A stretch of 33,672 nucleotides of DNA. Source: Arsukibacterium tuosuense. GTDB lineage: Bacteria > Pseudomonadota > Gammaproteobacteria > Steroidobacterales > GCA-2729495. Location: the NCBI GenBank assembly GCA_945872065.1, contig CAMBYH010000019.1:1-33672 (forward strand), read 5' to 3'. Under the pieces are notes generated by a model. That model searched no databases, had not been told where the DNA came from, and saw only the letters and a program-made list of their open reading frames with translations. A program made the position numbers and the translations under genes. Below, piece by piece: positions 16,140 through 24,521 of this stretch. The stretch's first letter is position 1. The number at the start of each line of letters is the position of its first letter.

Positions 16140-17747
16140 ATGTCTGAGGGAGCAGGTTCAGCGGGCACGCGGGCCACCGGTCTTCGCCGCCTCTTCATTC
16201 GCAAGTCGGTGGCGCAGATGCACGCCGAGCATGCCCAGAGCGATCTCAAGCGGAGCCTGGGAGCGCTGAATCTGGTGCTGCTCGGGATCGGCTGCATCAT
16301 CGGCACCGGCATTTTCGTTCTCACAGGCCGGGCAGCGGCGAACTTTGCCGGACCCGGCATCATGATCTCCTTCGTGATCACCGGCGCACTCTGCACGCTC
16401 GTGGCCCTCTGCTATGCGGAACTGGCCGCCGCTGTCCCCGTCTCCGGGTCTGCCTACTCCTACTCCTACGCTGCCCTCGGTGAGCTGGCCGCCTGGGTGA
16501 TGGGGCTACTACTGGTCCTGGAGTACGGACTGGCTGCCGCCACGGTGGCCGTCGGCTGGTCCGGGTATCTGGTCAGCCTGCTGAACGACGTTGGCCTCCA
16601 TATCGCCCCGGCGTTCACTGCGGCTCCGGGGGTCGAAATCAGGGAAGCCGGGGTCGTCGTGGCCCAGGGGATCGTTAACCTGCCGGCCATGCTCGCCATT
16701 CTGGCCGTGACGGCGTTGCTGGTCGTCGGTATCTCGGAATCCACGACGGTCAACAACATTGTCGTCGCCATCAAGCTGACGGTCGTCATCGCCTTCATTG
16801 TGATTGGCAGCTTTTATGTAGACCCCCAGCTCTGGTCCCCACTGGTGCCGGCAGAAATCCCGCCACCCCCGGTCGGGACGCCCCGGGGCTTCTGGCCCGA
16901 CATCTGGCGCGCGCTGGTGGATGTCGTCACCGGCGAGAACACCTCCCGGTACGGCATCGGCGGGCTGATCTCCGGTGCTGCCACCATCTTCTTTGCCTAT
17001 ATCGGCTTCGAAGCGGTCTCGACGGCGGGCGCAGAGTCGAAGAATCCGGCCCGGGACATGCCCATTGGCATCCTGGGGTCGCTGCTGGTCTGCACGGTGC
17101 TCTACATCCTGACCGCGGCGGTCCTGGTGGGCATCGTGCCTTACACCGAACTGGATGATCCGGCGCCCATCGCCAAGGCAGTAAACCTGATCGGCCTGCC
17201 CTGGTTTGCCATCCTGGTGAAGATCGGCGCCATCGCCGGCCTCTCCTCCGTGATGCTGGTGCTCCTATACGGGCAGACCCGGATCTTCTACACCATGGCA
17301 CGGGACGGCCTGTTGCCTGCGCCGCTGGCGGCCGTCCACCCGCGCTTTCGCACACCCTGGATCAACACACTGCTGGTGGGCGGGCTGGCGGCGGCCAGTG
17401 CCGGCCTGATGCCCCTGGGTGCCCTCGCCAATCTCACCAACGTCGGCGCACTCGCCGCCTTCGCCATCGTCTGTCTGACGGTGCTCTACCTCCGGTACGC
17501 AGCACCCGGCATGAAGCGCCCCTTCAAAACGCCATTCTTCCCTGCCACACCGCTGCTCGGTGCGCTCATGTGCCTGTTCCTGCTAATGGCACTGATGGCC
17601 AACCCGGAGACCCGGCGCTTCTTCCTGATCTACGTGGTCGGCGGACTGGTGGTCTACTTCTTGTACGGCTACCGGCACTCCCGGCTGGGCAAGGGGGCAA
17701 TCGTCCTGGGGGCGGAGCCCACGCTGGACCTGCCGAAGAAGCTGTAG
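16140..17747 (+). CDS. APC-family amino acid permease (cationic amino acid transporter type)
   Basis: 535-residue inner-membrane transporter with about 12 to 14 hydrophobic helices. The N-terminal amphipathic region LKRSLGALNLVLLGIGCIIGTGIFVLTG is diagnostic of the APC superfamily, and FFAYIGFEAVSTAGAESKNPARDMPIGI (helices 6-7) marks the CAT-like subgroup. Substrate cannot be told from sequence. The ATG at 16140 follows GGAGGG at 16131-16136. The TAG stop (17745-17747) is the first triplet of a REP-type repeat. Confidence 0.93.
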   Translation: MSEGAGSAGTRATGLRRLFIRKSVAQMHAEHAQSDLKRSLGALNLVLLGIGCIIGTGIFVLTGRAAANFAGPGIMISFVITGALCTLVALCYAELAAAVPVSGSAYSYSYAALGELAAWVMGLLLVLEYGLAAATVAVGWSGYLVSLLNDVGLHIAPAFTAAPGVEIREAGVVVAQGIVNLPAMLAILAVTALLVVGISESTTVNNIVVAIKLTVVIAFIVIGSFYVDPQLWSPLVPAEIPPPPVGTPRGFWPDIWRALVDVVTGENTSRYGIGGLISGAATIFFAYIGFEAVSTAGAESKNPARDMPIGILGSLLVCTVLYILTAAVLVGIVPYTELDDPAPIAKAVNLIGLPWFAILVKIGAIAGLSSVMLVLLYGQTRIFYTMARDGLLPAPLAAVHPRFRTPWINTLLVGGLAAASAGLMPLGALANLTNVGALAAFAIVCLTVLYLRYAAPGMKRPFKTPFFPATPLLGALMCLFLLMALMANPETRRFFLIYVVGGLVVYFLYGYRHSRLGKGAIVLGAEPTLDLPKKL

Positions 17748-17835
17748 GAGCGCCTTGAGGCGCGACTGCCTGCCCGCGAGAATCGAGTCCGCGAGTCTCG
17801 AGCGGGCAGGCAGTCGCGCCTCCAGGCGCTCCTAC
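17744..17835. repeat. Long REP-type inverted repeat between convergent genes
   Basis: Arms 17744-17777 and 17802-17835 match in 33 of 34 positions when folded, with a 24-base loop that is itself partly palindromic. Each arm begins GTAGGAGCGCC. The left TAG (17745-17747) is the permease stop and the right TAG (17832-17834, minus strand) is the stop of the fusion lipoprotein gene, so one element ends both genes. Confidence 0.92.
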
Positions 17836-20384
17836 AGGCAACTGCTCAGCGAGTCGATCCAGGCCGTCAGCAGCGCCACGCCGCTGGCGTCGATCACGTT
17901 TGAGCCGACGGGCGGCATGGCGTTGACGTCCCGGCGATTCATGCGGGCGACGAGGACCGAGCGGGCGGCGTCGCCCGGCGCAATCAGGCGGGCATTGGCG
18001 ATTCCGAGGTCACCGGACTGGGGATTGGCGTTGCAGGTGTTCATTGCCGCCAACGCCGTCGTCGCCCGCAGGTCCATGCTCGAGGGCGTCGGCCCACCGG
18101 GCCGGTGACACTGGGCGCAGTTGGTCTGCAGGTAAGCCCGGGCCCGATCCGTCAGCGATGCAGCCGGGTCGGCAGGATCCGGAAGCGCGGCCAGCGTGGC
18201 CGGCGGTCCCGGCAGGGGCGTGGTGAACAGGTTGATGTGCTCCAGAGTGGCCAGCTGGTTCGCCGTTCGGCCCGTCGTCGGGTAATTGAGCGTGCCATTG
18301 AGCTGGGCAATCTCGGGCCCGAGGGAGAACCCGCCTGCCGAGGTGTGGCACTGCATGCACTCGCCCTCGCTGGGGTAGATCCAGGTCTGGAGGCCCACCT
18401 GCCGGGTCTTGCCCCCGATCACCCGCGTGGCCTCCGTCTGCCCGGCGTTCCACTCGTAGGTATAACCCGCCCACACGCCGTCCGGATGGCGCATGAACAG
18501 CCGCGTCTCGATCAGCTGTCCGTCCAGGCGGAATGACTTGAGGATCACGGAGCCCGCGGGAAAATCGAAGTCCCCGGCGGCAGTGCGCGCGATCCGCGTC
18601 CCGTCGGGTATGGCAAAGAACCGCTCCTTGACGGCGTCGTCTGACCAGAACGGCGCGTTGACCCGATAGGGAATGACGCCCGCGGCAGGCTGCGTGGGAT
18701 TGCCTGCGGCGACGCAGCCGCTGGCCGAGAGTGTCGAGGGAATGGTGTCCGGCACACCGCCAACCGAGGGCGCAAGACGCCCGATGCGACCGCTGCTGTA
18801 GTCCGAGATATAGAGTTCGCCGTCCGCGCCCAAACCAAAGGCACTGATGTTGAAAGAACTCCGGAGCAACAGGTCGTTGCTGTAGCCACCCTGGCCATCG
18901 TCCTCAAGAGCCCAGATGCGCCCGGAACTGAAGTCACCAAAAACGTACCGGCCCCGCAGAAGCGGAATGGCAGTGCCACGATAGACGTAGCCGCCGGTAA
19001 TGGATCCATCATTGTCGAAATGGGGATAGTCGCTGAGCGGGTCCAGCAGTCCGGCAGTGCTGCAGTTCGACGGACCGTCGATGAAGCCCTCCCGGCAGTC
19101 CCAGCCGTAGTTGCCGCCAAGCTGGATGCGGTTCACCTCCTCGCGACTCGACTGGCCCACGTCGCCAAGCCACAAGTCACCCGTAGCCGCATCAAAGCTC
19201 CAGCGCCAGGGATTGCGCAGACCGGTTGCGTAGATCTCCGGACAGTTGGCTACGTTGGCTCCCGGCCCACACTTGGCATTGGCGGCAAAGGGATTGTCCG
19301 CCGGAATGCGATAGCCAGGGCTGGGGAACGCCACACCGACCACGTCAACCCGCAGCATTTTGCCCAGCAGGCGCCTGTTGTTCTGCGAGTAATTGAACGG
19401 ATCGTCGCCGCTGCCGCCATCGCCGAGCCCGAAGTAAAGATGCCCGTCCGGACCAAAGGCGATGTCGCCGCCATTGTGACTGTCGAAAGGCTGATCGACT
19501 GTCAGCAGAATCTGCTCGGTGACGTTCACTGGCTGCGTCACGCTGTCGAGAATGAAACGGGAAACCCGGGATGTCAGGGGCGAGCCGTCTGCTGTGTAGG
19601 AAACGAACACCTCCCGGGTCGCCGGCCAGTTGGGGTGAAACGCCAGGCCCAGTAACCCCCCCTCACCTGCCGGATTCACCGGGCCGGTAAGATTCAGCCA
19701 GGTGGTGACGACAGCCGGATTGCCGGTGCTGAAGACCTTGAGACGGCCGCCCTTTTCCAGCACGAACCAACGGGAAGCATCGCCAGGTGCCTGGAGGATC
19801 TTCGTGGGCTTGGTAAAGGCGGGCGCTGCGGGAAAGGCCTCGACGACCGTCACCCCGGCATCGCCAACCGGACGTGGGGGCGCCAGGCAGGTTGGGTTCG
19901 ACGGGCGGGTGTCCAGGCCAAAGGGTCCGCCTGCGGCTCCATCGTTATCGAGGATGGTGCCCGTCGCCGTGGCGTCCGCCAGGGTGGCACTACCCGTAAC
20001 GTTGGCCAGGACAACAGTAAAGTTTTCGTCGGCTTCGTCCGTGAGGTCACCGAGCACCGCCACACCAAAGGTCTGACTTGTGCTGCCCGGGGGAAAGGTC
20101 AGCGTGCCGCTCGTCGTGGTGTAGTCCTGGCCAGCCGTGGCCGACCCCGGACTCGTTGCATAGTCAACCGTGACGACCGCTGCCTCGGATGCTGACAGCG
20201 TCACCGTAAATGTGAGACTGGAACTGCCGGCATCACCTTCGGTCAGGACCGCGTCGGCCACGCTGAGCGTGGCCCCGCCCGGTGACCCGGAATCGCCGCC
20301 ACCGCCGCCGCAGCCTGCAAGGGCCGCCACAACGGCAACGGCGCATAGCCAGGCCGCCGGTGAGTTTTTGCCAAGTACTGCCAT
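17832..20384 (-). CDS. Lipoprotein fusion: Calx-beta + glucose/sorbosone dehydrogenase-like propeller + SO2930-type diheme cytochrome domain
   Basis: 850 residues from the ATG at 20384, which gives a lipoprotein signal ending in AALAG-C, followed by a poly-Gly linker. Next is a Calx-beta domain (VADAVLTEGDAGSSSLTFTVTLS...DYTTTSGTLTFPPG...DENFTVVL), then a GSDH-like beta-propeller (FDSHNGGDIAFGPDGHLYFGLGDGG, ATGLRNPWRWSFD, GGNYGWDCREG), which in known enzymes binds PQQ. The C-terminal third has the features of the SO2930 family of diheme c-type cytochromes with CMQCH (C676-H680) and CAQCH (C756-H760) and NAMPPVGS as a possible Met ligand. It is predicted to be anchored in the envelope and to pass electrons from an oxidised substrate to its own hemes. 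A longer frame to 20522 is unlikely. The stop comes from a REP repeat. Confidence 0.85.
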   Translation of the reverse strand: MAVLGKNSPAAWLCAVAVVAALAGCGGGGGDSGSPGGATLSVADAVLTEGDAGSSSLTFTVTLSASEAAVVTVDYATSPGSATAGQDYTTTSGTLTFPPGSTSQTFGVAVLGDLTDEADENFTVVLANVTGSATLADATATGTILDNDGAAGGPFGLDTRPSNPTCLAPPRPVGDAGVTVVEAFPAAPAFTKPTKILQAPGDASRWFVLEKGGRLKVFSTGNPAVVTTWLNLTGPVNPAGEGGLLGLAFHPNWPATREVFVSYTADGSPLTSRVSRFILDSVTQPVNVTEQILLTVDQPFDSHNGGDIAFGPDGHLYFGLGDGGSGDDPFNYSQNNRRLLGKMLRVDVVGVAFPSPGYRIPADNPFAANAKCGPGANVANCPEIYATGLRNPWRWSFDAATGDLWLGDVGQSSREEVNRIQLGGNYGWDCREGFIDGPSNCSTAGLLDPLSDYPHFDNDGSITGGYVYRGTAIPLLRGRYVFGDFSSGRIWALEDDGQGGYSNDLLLRSSFNISAFGLGADGELYISDYSSGRIGRLAPSVGGVPDTIPSTLSASGCVAAGNPTQPAAGVIPYRVNAPFWSDDAVKERFFAIPDGTRIARTAAGDFDFPAGSVILKSFRLDGQLIETRLFMRHPDGVWAGYTYEWNAGQTEATRVIGGKTRQVGLQTWIYPSEGECMQCHTSAGGFSLGPEIAQLNGTLNYPTTGRTANQLATLEHINLFTTPLPGPPATLAALPDPADPAASLTDRARAYLQTNCAQCHRPGGPTPSSMDLRATTALAAMNTCNANPQSGDLGIANARLIAPGDAARSVLVARMNRRDVNAMPPVGSNVIDASGVALLTAWIDSLSSCL

Positions 20385-20498
20385 GGGCACGATCCCCAGG
20401 GTAAGTCCCGTTCTCGCCCATTGGCCAACAGGCGTACCGAGCGCATCTTGCGCACCCGACAGCGCCCCTGTCGAGCGGCGAATACCGAAAACGACGTT

Positions 20499-20504
20499 TA
20501 TACT
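20499..20504 (+). promoter_or_regulatory. -10 box of the class V aminotransferase gene
   Basis: TATACT lies 24 bases before the ATG, with AAGGA as the ribosome binding site between them. The -35 region is poor, which may mean activator dependence. Confidence 0.4.
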
Positions 20505-20528
20505 GCGGCGAAACAAGGACACGTACTC

Positions 20529-21683
20529 ATGACCCGTTCATTTCACCCTCCGGTACGGACCCTGATGGGTCCCGGCCCCTCTGACGTCAACCCGCGGATT
20601 CTCGAGGCCCTGTCCCGGCCCACGATCGGTCATCTGGACCCCGCCTTCATCAGGCTGATGGATGATGTCAAACGACTGCTCCAGTTCGCCTTCCGCACGC
20701 AGAACTCCCTGACCCTGCCCATCTCGGCGCCGGGCTCCGCCGGCATGGAGTGCTGCTTCGTCAATCTCGTCCAGCCCGGCGACAAGGTGATCGTCGCGCA
20801 GAACGGCGTGTTTGGCGGCCGCATGAAAGAGAACGTGGAACGCTGTGGTGCGACGGCAATCATGGTGCAGGACGACTGGGGTGCTGCTGTGGATCCCCAC
20901 AAGGTTGAAGACGCTATCCGCTCCCACCCCGACGCCAGGGTCCTGGCCTTCGTCCACGCCGAAACATCCACCGGCGCCCGCTCCGATGCAGAAACCCTCT
21001 GTGCCCTGGCCCGCAAGGCTGGGCTGCTGACAATCGTCGACACCGTGACCGGTCTCGGCGGCATTGACGTGAGTGTGGATGGCTGGGGCGCCGACGCCGT
21101 GTACTCCGGCACCCAGAAGTGCCTCTCCTGCATTCCGGGGCTGTCGCCGGTGACCTTCAGCAGCCGCGCCCAGGAAACCATCCAGAAGCGCGACAAGAAA
21201 GTGCAGAGCTGGTTTCTCGACATGGGCCTCGTCATGGCCTACTGGGGTGGTGGCCAGCGCGCCTATCACCACACCGCCCCCATCAACATGCTTTACGGCC
21301 TGCACGAGGCACTCGTCATCTTGGAAGAAGAAGGCCTGGAAAACGCCTGGGCACGACACGCCCGGCACCACGCCGCCCTGGCAGCCGGACTGGCGGCCAT
21401 CGGGATCGAATTCGTCGTGGCTGCGGAGCACCGGCTGCCCCAGCTGAACTGCGTGCGTATTCCTGCCGGCGTTGACGATGCGCTGGTGCGCCGGCGCCTG
21501 CTGGAGGAGTACCAGCTGGAGATCGGGGCTGGCCTTGGGCCTCTGGCAGGCAAGGTGTGGCGCATCGGCCTGATGGGTTATGCAGCTAACCGGACCAACG
21601 TGCTCTTCTGTCTGGGCGCGCTGGAAGCACTGCTGGCGCGGACGGGCGCTGTGGCGGCAGCCCGGGAGTTTTACGGCGCGTAG
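20529..21683 (+). CDS. Class V aminotransferase, alanine/serine-glyoxylate (serine-pyruvate) type
   Basis: 384-residue PLP enzyme of the AGXT/serine-glyoxylate aminotransferase group. The N-terminus MGPGPSDVNPRILEALSRPTIGHLDP is typical; SAPGSAGMECCFVNLVQPGDKV contains the small domain cofactor contacts; HAETSTGA, DTVTGLGG and the PLP-lysine K197 in SGTQKCLS follow. Likely reactions are transamination of glyoxylate with alanine or serine. The ATG at 20529 is preceded by AAGGAC. It ends in a TAG supplied by a REP-like head and overlaps the convergent PanE-like gene by 13 bases. Confidence 0.92.
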   Translation: MTRSFHPPVRTLMGPGPSDVNPRILEALSRPTIGHLDPAFIRLMDDVKRLLQFAFRTQNSLTLPISAPGSAGMECCFVNLVQPGDKVIVAQNGVFGGRMKENVERCGATAIMVQDDWGAAVDPHKVEDAIRSHPDARVLAFVHAETSTGARSDAETLCALARKAGLLTIVDTVTGLGGIDVSVDGWGADAVYSGTQKCLSCIPGLSPVTFSSRAQETIQKRDKKVQSWFLDMGLVMAYWGGGQRAYHHTAPINMLYGLHEALVILEEEGLENAWARHARHHAALAAGLAAIGIEFVVAAEHRLPQLNCVRIPAGVDDALVRRRLLEEYQLEIGAGLGPLAGKVWRIGLMGYAANRTNVLFCLGALEALLARTGAVAAAREFYGA

Positions 21684-22651
21684 GAGCGCCGACCGGCAAC
21701 GGCGAGACGGACCAGCGCGAGCACCTGATCCAGAGTCGGGGTAGGCACGCCGACCAGCCGCCCCATCTCCGTCACCGCCGCCACGAGGGCATCGAGTTCC
21801 AGCGGCCGGCCCTGCTCAAAGTCCTGCAGCATGGACGTGCGGTGGGCACCCACCTCGGTTGCGGCGTCGATGCGCTTCTCGATGTCCATCGCGAAACTCA
21901 CGCCGAGGGAGGTGGCCACAGCGACCGCCTCGGTCATCATCCGGCGTATCACCTCGCGCACGTCCGGATCCCGACCCATCTGTTCCAGCGTGGCTCGGGT
22001 AAGGACACTGACGGGATTGAAGGTGGCATTGCCGAGCAGCTTGAACCAGATATCGTCGCGGATCCTGCCCCGCACCGGGGCCTTCAGGCCAGCCGCTGTC
22101 AGGGCTTCGCCCAGGGCAACAACCCGCGCCGACTTCGAGCCATCCGGCTCGCCCACCATGAAGCGCGTGCCTTCGATGTGCCGGACAACCCCGGGTTCGA
22201 CGATCTCGCAGGACGGGTACACGACGCAGCCGATCGCCCGCTCCGGCCCGAGGGCCCGCCAGATCTGGCCACCCGGGTCTGCAGCTTTCAGGTGCCGGTC
22301 CTGCAGCGGGCCGGGGAAGGCGTGGAAGTACCACCAGAGAATCCCGTTCTGGGCGGTCACCACGGCGGTGTCCGGGCCGAGCAGTGGCTGCAGGTGTTCC
22401 AGGATCCCCGGCGTCGAATGGGCCTTGAGGGTCAGGATCACGTAGTCCTGGGGACCCAGCGTGCGCGGGTCATCTGTGCAGCGCACCGCCACCGTCTGCG
22501 CATCGGCGCCGCTGAGCAGGGTCAGTCCCTGGGACTGCATCGCCTGCAGGTGGGGCCCCCGGGCGACCAGCGCCACGTCGGCCTGGGTGCCGGCGAGCCG
22601 GGCGCCGAGGTAGCCACCGATGGCACCGGCACCGTAGACGCAGATCTTCAT
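21671..22651 (-). CDS. Ketopantoate reductase (PanE/ApbA) family protein
   Basis: 326-residue NADP-dependent 2-hydroxyacid reductase-type protein. Rossmann motif GAGAIGGYLGARLA (7-20), LTLKAHST with the conserved Lys, TAQNGI, and the C-terminal-domain DDIWFKLLGNATFNPVSVLT that carries the catalytic Lys. PanE itself makes pantoate, but many paralogues act on other 2-ketoacids, and the position behind an acyl-CoA ligase and facing a glyoxylate-type aminotransferase suggests a different substrate. The ATG overlaps the ligase stop in ATGA, so it is co-translated. The last residues RRSYAP read through a REP-like fragment. Confidence 0.88.
   Translation of the reverse strand: MKICVYGAGAIGGYLGARLAGTQADVALVARGPHLQAMQSQGLTLLSGADAQTVAVRCTDDPRTLGPQDYVILTLKAHSTPGILEHLQPLLGPDTAVVTAQNGILWWYFHAFPGPLQDRHLKAADPGGQIWRALGPERAIGCVVYPSCEIVEPGVVRHIEGTRFMVGEPDGSKSARVVALGEALTAAGLKAPVRGRIRDDIWFKLLGNATFNPVSVLTRATLEQMGRDPDVREVIRRMMTEAVAVATSLGVSFAMDIEKRIDAATEVGAHRTSMLQDFEQGRPLELDALVAAVTEMGRLVGVPTPTLDQVLALVRLAVAGRRSYAP
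21680..21690 (+). repeat. Truncated REP-like head (single arm)
   Basis: GTAGGAGCGCC follows the last sense codons of the aminotransferase gene; its TAG is the stop codon. There is no inverted partner. On the other strand the same bases encode residues near the C-terminus of the PanE-like protein. Confidence 0.6.
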
Positions 22652-24165
22652 GCGAACCCGAGCTTGGCCGCGAGACCGATCCGCTGGAGCTTGCCGGTAG
22701 CGCCCTTGGGAATTTCGTCGAGGAAAACAATCTTCCGTGGCACCTTCATATCGGCCAGGTGTTCGCCCGCGTACTTGCGCAACTCCCGCTCGCTGGTCTC
22801 GGCGCCGGGCTTCAGCACGACGGCTGCAGCAACATCCTCTCCAAGCATCGGGTGAGGCACTGCGAAGGTCACCACCTGGGCAACCGCCGGGTGATTCAGG
22901 AGTACCTCATCCACCTCCCTGGGCGAAAACTTCTCACCGCCCCGGTTGATGATCTCCTTGAGCCGACCAGTGAGGCGGAGGTAGCCCTGGGGGTCCAGGA
23001 CGCCCTGGTCGCCAGTCCGGAACCAGCCGGCGGTAAAAGCCACAGCGTTGGCGCCGGGATTGTTGCGATAACCGGCGGTAACGTTCGGTCCGCGGATCAC
23101 GACCTCGCCAACATCACCCACGGGCAGCAGCGCCCCCTGGTCATCCATGATCGCGACATCCGGACCCGCCGCCACCCCCACGCTGCCGGCAAAGCGGGCG
23201 CGGGGCGGCAGCGGACTGCTGGTCATCTGGTGAGCAGCCTCTGTCATGCCGTAGGCCTCGATCAGGGGACAACCAAAGGTGGCTTCCATTTCCAGCATCA
23301 CCTTGTTGGGCAATGAGGCTGATGAAGAGCGGATGAAACGCAACGGGACGGCATCAATAGCCTCCCGGTTGCGCCCCGCCCGGGCGAGGATCACCTGATG
23401 CATGGTTGGCACCGCCGTGTACCAGCTGGGACGCACGTCGCGAAGCTGCCCGAAGAACTGCAGCGCGTTGAAGCCGGGCGTGCAGCAGACGCTCGCCCCC
23501 GCATACAGGGAGCTCAGGACGGCCGCGATGAGCCCGTGAATATGGAACAGTGGCATCACCTGCAGGTTGCGGTCAGCCGGGGTCAGGGCCAGGCTCCTGG
23601 CAATGTGCTCCGCCGAGGCGCACACGTTGGCGTGAGTCAGCGGCACGATCTTGGGGCGGGCGGTCGTTCCCGAGGTGTGGAGTACCAGCGCTACGTCGCC
23701 GACAGCGGCGGGACCCGGACGGGCAGCCTTCCCGGTTGCACCCCGCAGCTCGAAGCGGCCTGCGGCGGCGCCGGCCGGCACGACGAGTTCCGCAATGGGA
23801 ATCCCGAGCCGCTGCGCCATCGCGATCGCAGGCGACGTACTGCCCGCGTCGACCACGAGGAGCCGTGCTGCCAGATCCTGCAGGTAAAACTCGAATTCAT
23901 CCGCGGTGTACCCGGGATTCAGCGGCGCTGTGGTGGCACCGGCGGCGATAGCCAGGAAGGCCACAGCCATTTCGGGGCCATTGGGCAGCACTATCGCCAC
24001 GACGTCGTCGCGACCCACACCAAGGAGGTTAAGCGATTCAATAGTCGCAGCAACCTGGTCACGGAGGGCTGCGTAGCTGAGGTCCGGGCGGCCAGGCGCC
24101 GAAATCGCTGGCGCTGGGGCGGCCCCTCGCTTCAGCAGTTCAATGATGGTCTCGGATCTGTCCAT
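22648..24165 (-). CDS. AMP-forming acyl-CoA ligase (oxalate-CoA ligase-like)
   Basis: 505-residue ANL superfamily enzyme that adenylates a carboxylate and transfers it to CoA. The phosphate-binding loop LVLHTSGTTARPKIVPLTH is at residues 160-178, followed by MPLFHIHG, YGMTEAAHQM, GWFRTGDQG and the C-terminal lysine motif PKGATGKLQR. The overall pattern resembles the oxalyl-CoA synthetase branch, which is a family impression, not proof. The ATG at 24165 is chosen; a GTG at 24186 adds seven residues and would begin inside a decayed PIN-domain fragment. It is coupled to the PanE-like gene downstream. Confidence 0.87.
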   Translation of the reverse strand: MDRSETIIELLKRGAAPAPAISAPGRPDLSYAALRDQVAATIESLNLLGVGRDDVVAIVLPNGPEMAVAFLAIAAGATTAPLNPGYTADEFEFYLQDLAARLLVVDAGSTSPAIAMAQRLGIPIAELVVPAGAAAGRFELRGATGKAARPGPAAVGDVALVLHTSGTTARPKIVPLTHANVCASAEHIARSLALTPADRNLQVMPLFHIHGLIAAVLSSLYAGASVCCTPGFNALQFFGQLRDVRPSWYTAVPTMHQVILARAGRNREAIDAVPLRFIRSSSASLPNKVMLEMEATFGCPLIEAYGMTEAAHQMTSSPLPPRARFAGSVGVAAGPDVAIMDDQGALLPVGDVGEVVIRGPNVTAGYRNNPGANAVAFTAGWFRTGDQGVLDPQGYLRLTGRLKEIINRGGEKFSPREVDEVLLNHPAVAQVVTFAVPHPMLGEDVAAAVVLKPGAETSERELRKYAGEHLADMKVPRKIVFLDEIPKGATGKLQRIGLAAKLGFA

Positions 24166-24176
24166 GACCAATTCTG

Positions 24177-24350
24177 TCACGAGCACAGGCTATTTGGCCG
24201 CGGGCCGCCAGTCCTCCAGCGCGCGAATCCCACCGTGCGGTCGAGCCGACCGGATGCAACGGCCTGCATCAGTTCGGTGGCCAGCTCCGTGTCCGCTTCG
24301 AGGCCTGGATCCCGCAGGAGCCACTTCATGACCACGCTCGTATCGGCAAC
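24177..24350 (-). pseudogene. VapC-like PIN-domain toxin remnant
   Basis: In the gap between the acyl-CoA ligase and the coiled-coil gene, the minus strand encodes VADTSVVMKWLLRDPGLEADTELATELMQAVASGRLD, the N-terminal portion of a VapC-type PIN domain with the catalytic Asp in ADTSV and the family MKWLL. A TGA lies two codons upstream of the V, no start codon remains, and after GRLD the sequence no longer looks like PIN and stops 20 codons later. Full VapC proteins are about 130-150 residues. No intact antitoxin is visible next to it. I read it as a truncated, dead toxin gene. Confidence 0.6.
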
Positions 24351-24521
24351 CCAGGGTCACGGCCGCTCCTGCCCGCGTGCAGGGTCAACCCCAGTCTCGC
24401 GGTCAGAGCTGCTGTTCAGTCAGTCCACTGCCTTGGCCACAGGGATTCCGCGAGTTTTCGGCGGAAAACTCATCGTTATGAGAGGGAGTCCACAGACCCA
24501 ACCCGATCCGGGGACTAGCTT
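24351..24521. other. Intergenic region without a recognisable gene
   Basis: With the PIN fragment, this fills the largest gene-free stretch in the window (24187-24521). It contains a perfect 8-bp inverted repeat and a 17-codon minus-strand frame starting MSFPPKTRG that I do not recognise. No antitoxin-like frame was found. Confidence 0.5.
24452..24471. promoter_or_regulatory. Perfect inverted repeat, possible operator
   Basis: GAGTTTTC (24452-24459) and GAAAACTC (24464-24471) flank a four-base centre. It stands out as AT-containing in a GC-rich region, 51 bases before the next ATG, and TATGAG follows at 24477-24482 as a possible weak -10. No T-run follows, so an operator is more likely than a terminator. 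Confidence 0.35.

Noticed and set aside
21842-22855. 337-residue plus-strand frame opposite the PanE-like gene
   Set aside because: Antisense shadow with no recognisable domain.
24425-24478. 17-codon minus-strand frame MSFPPKTRGIPVAKAVD as an antitoxin gene remnant
   Set aside because: It has no resemblance to VapB, AbrB or Phd families and is too short to judge.
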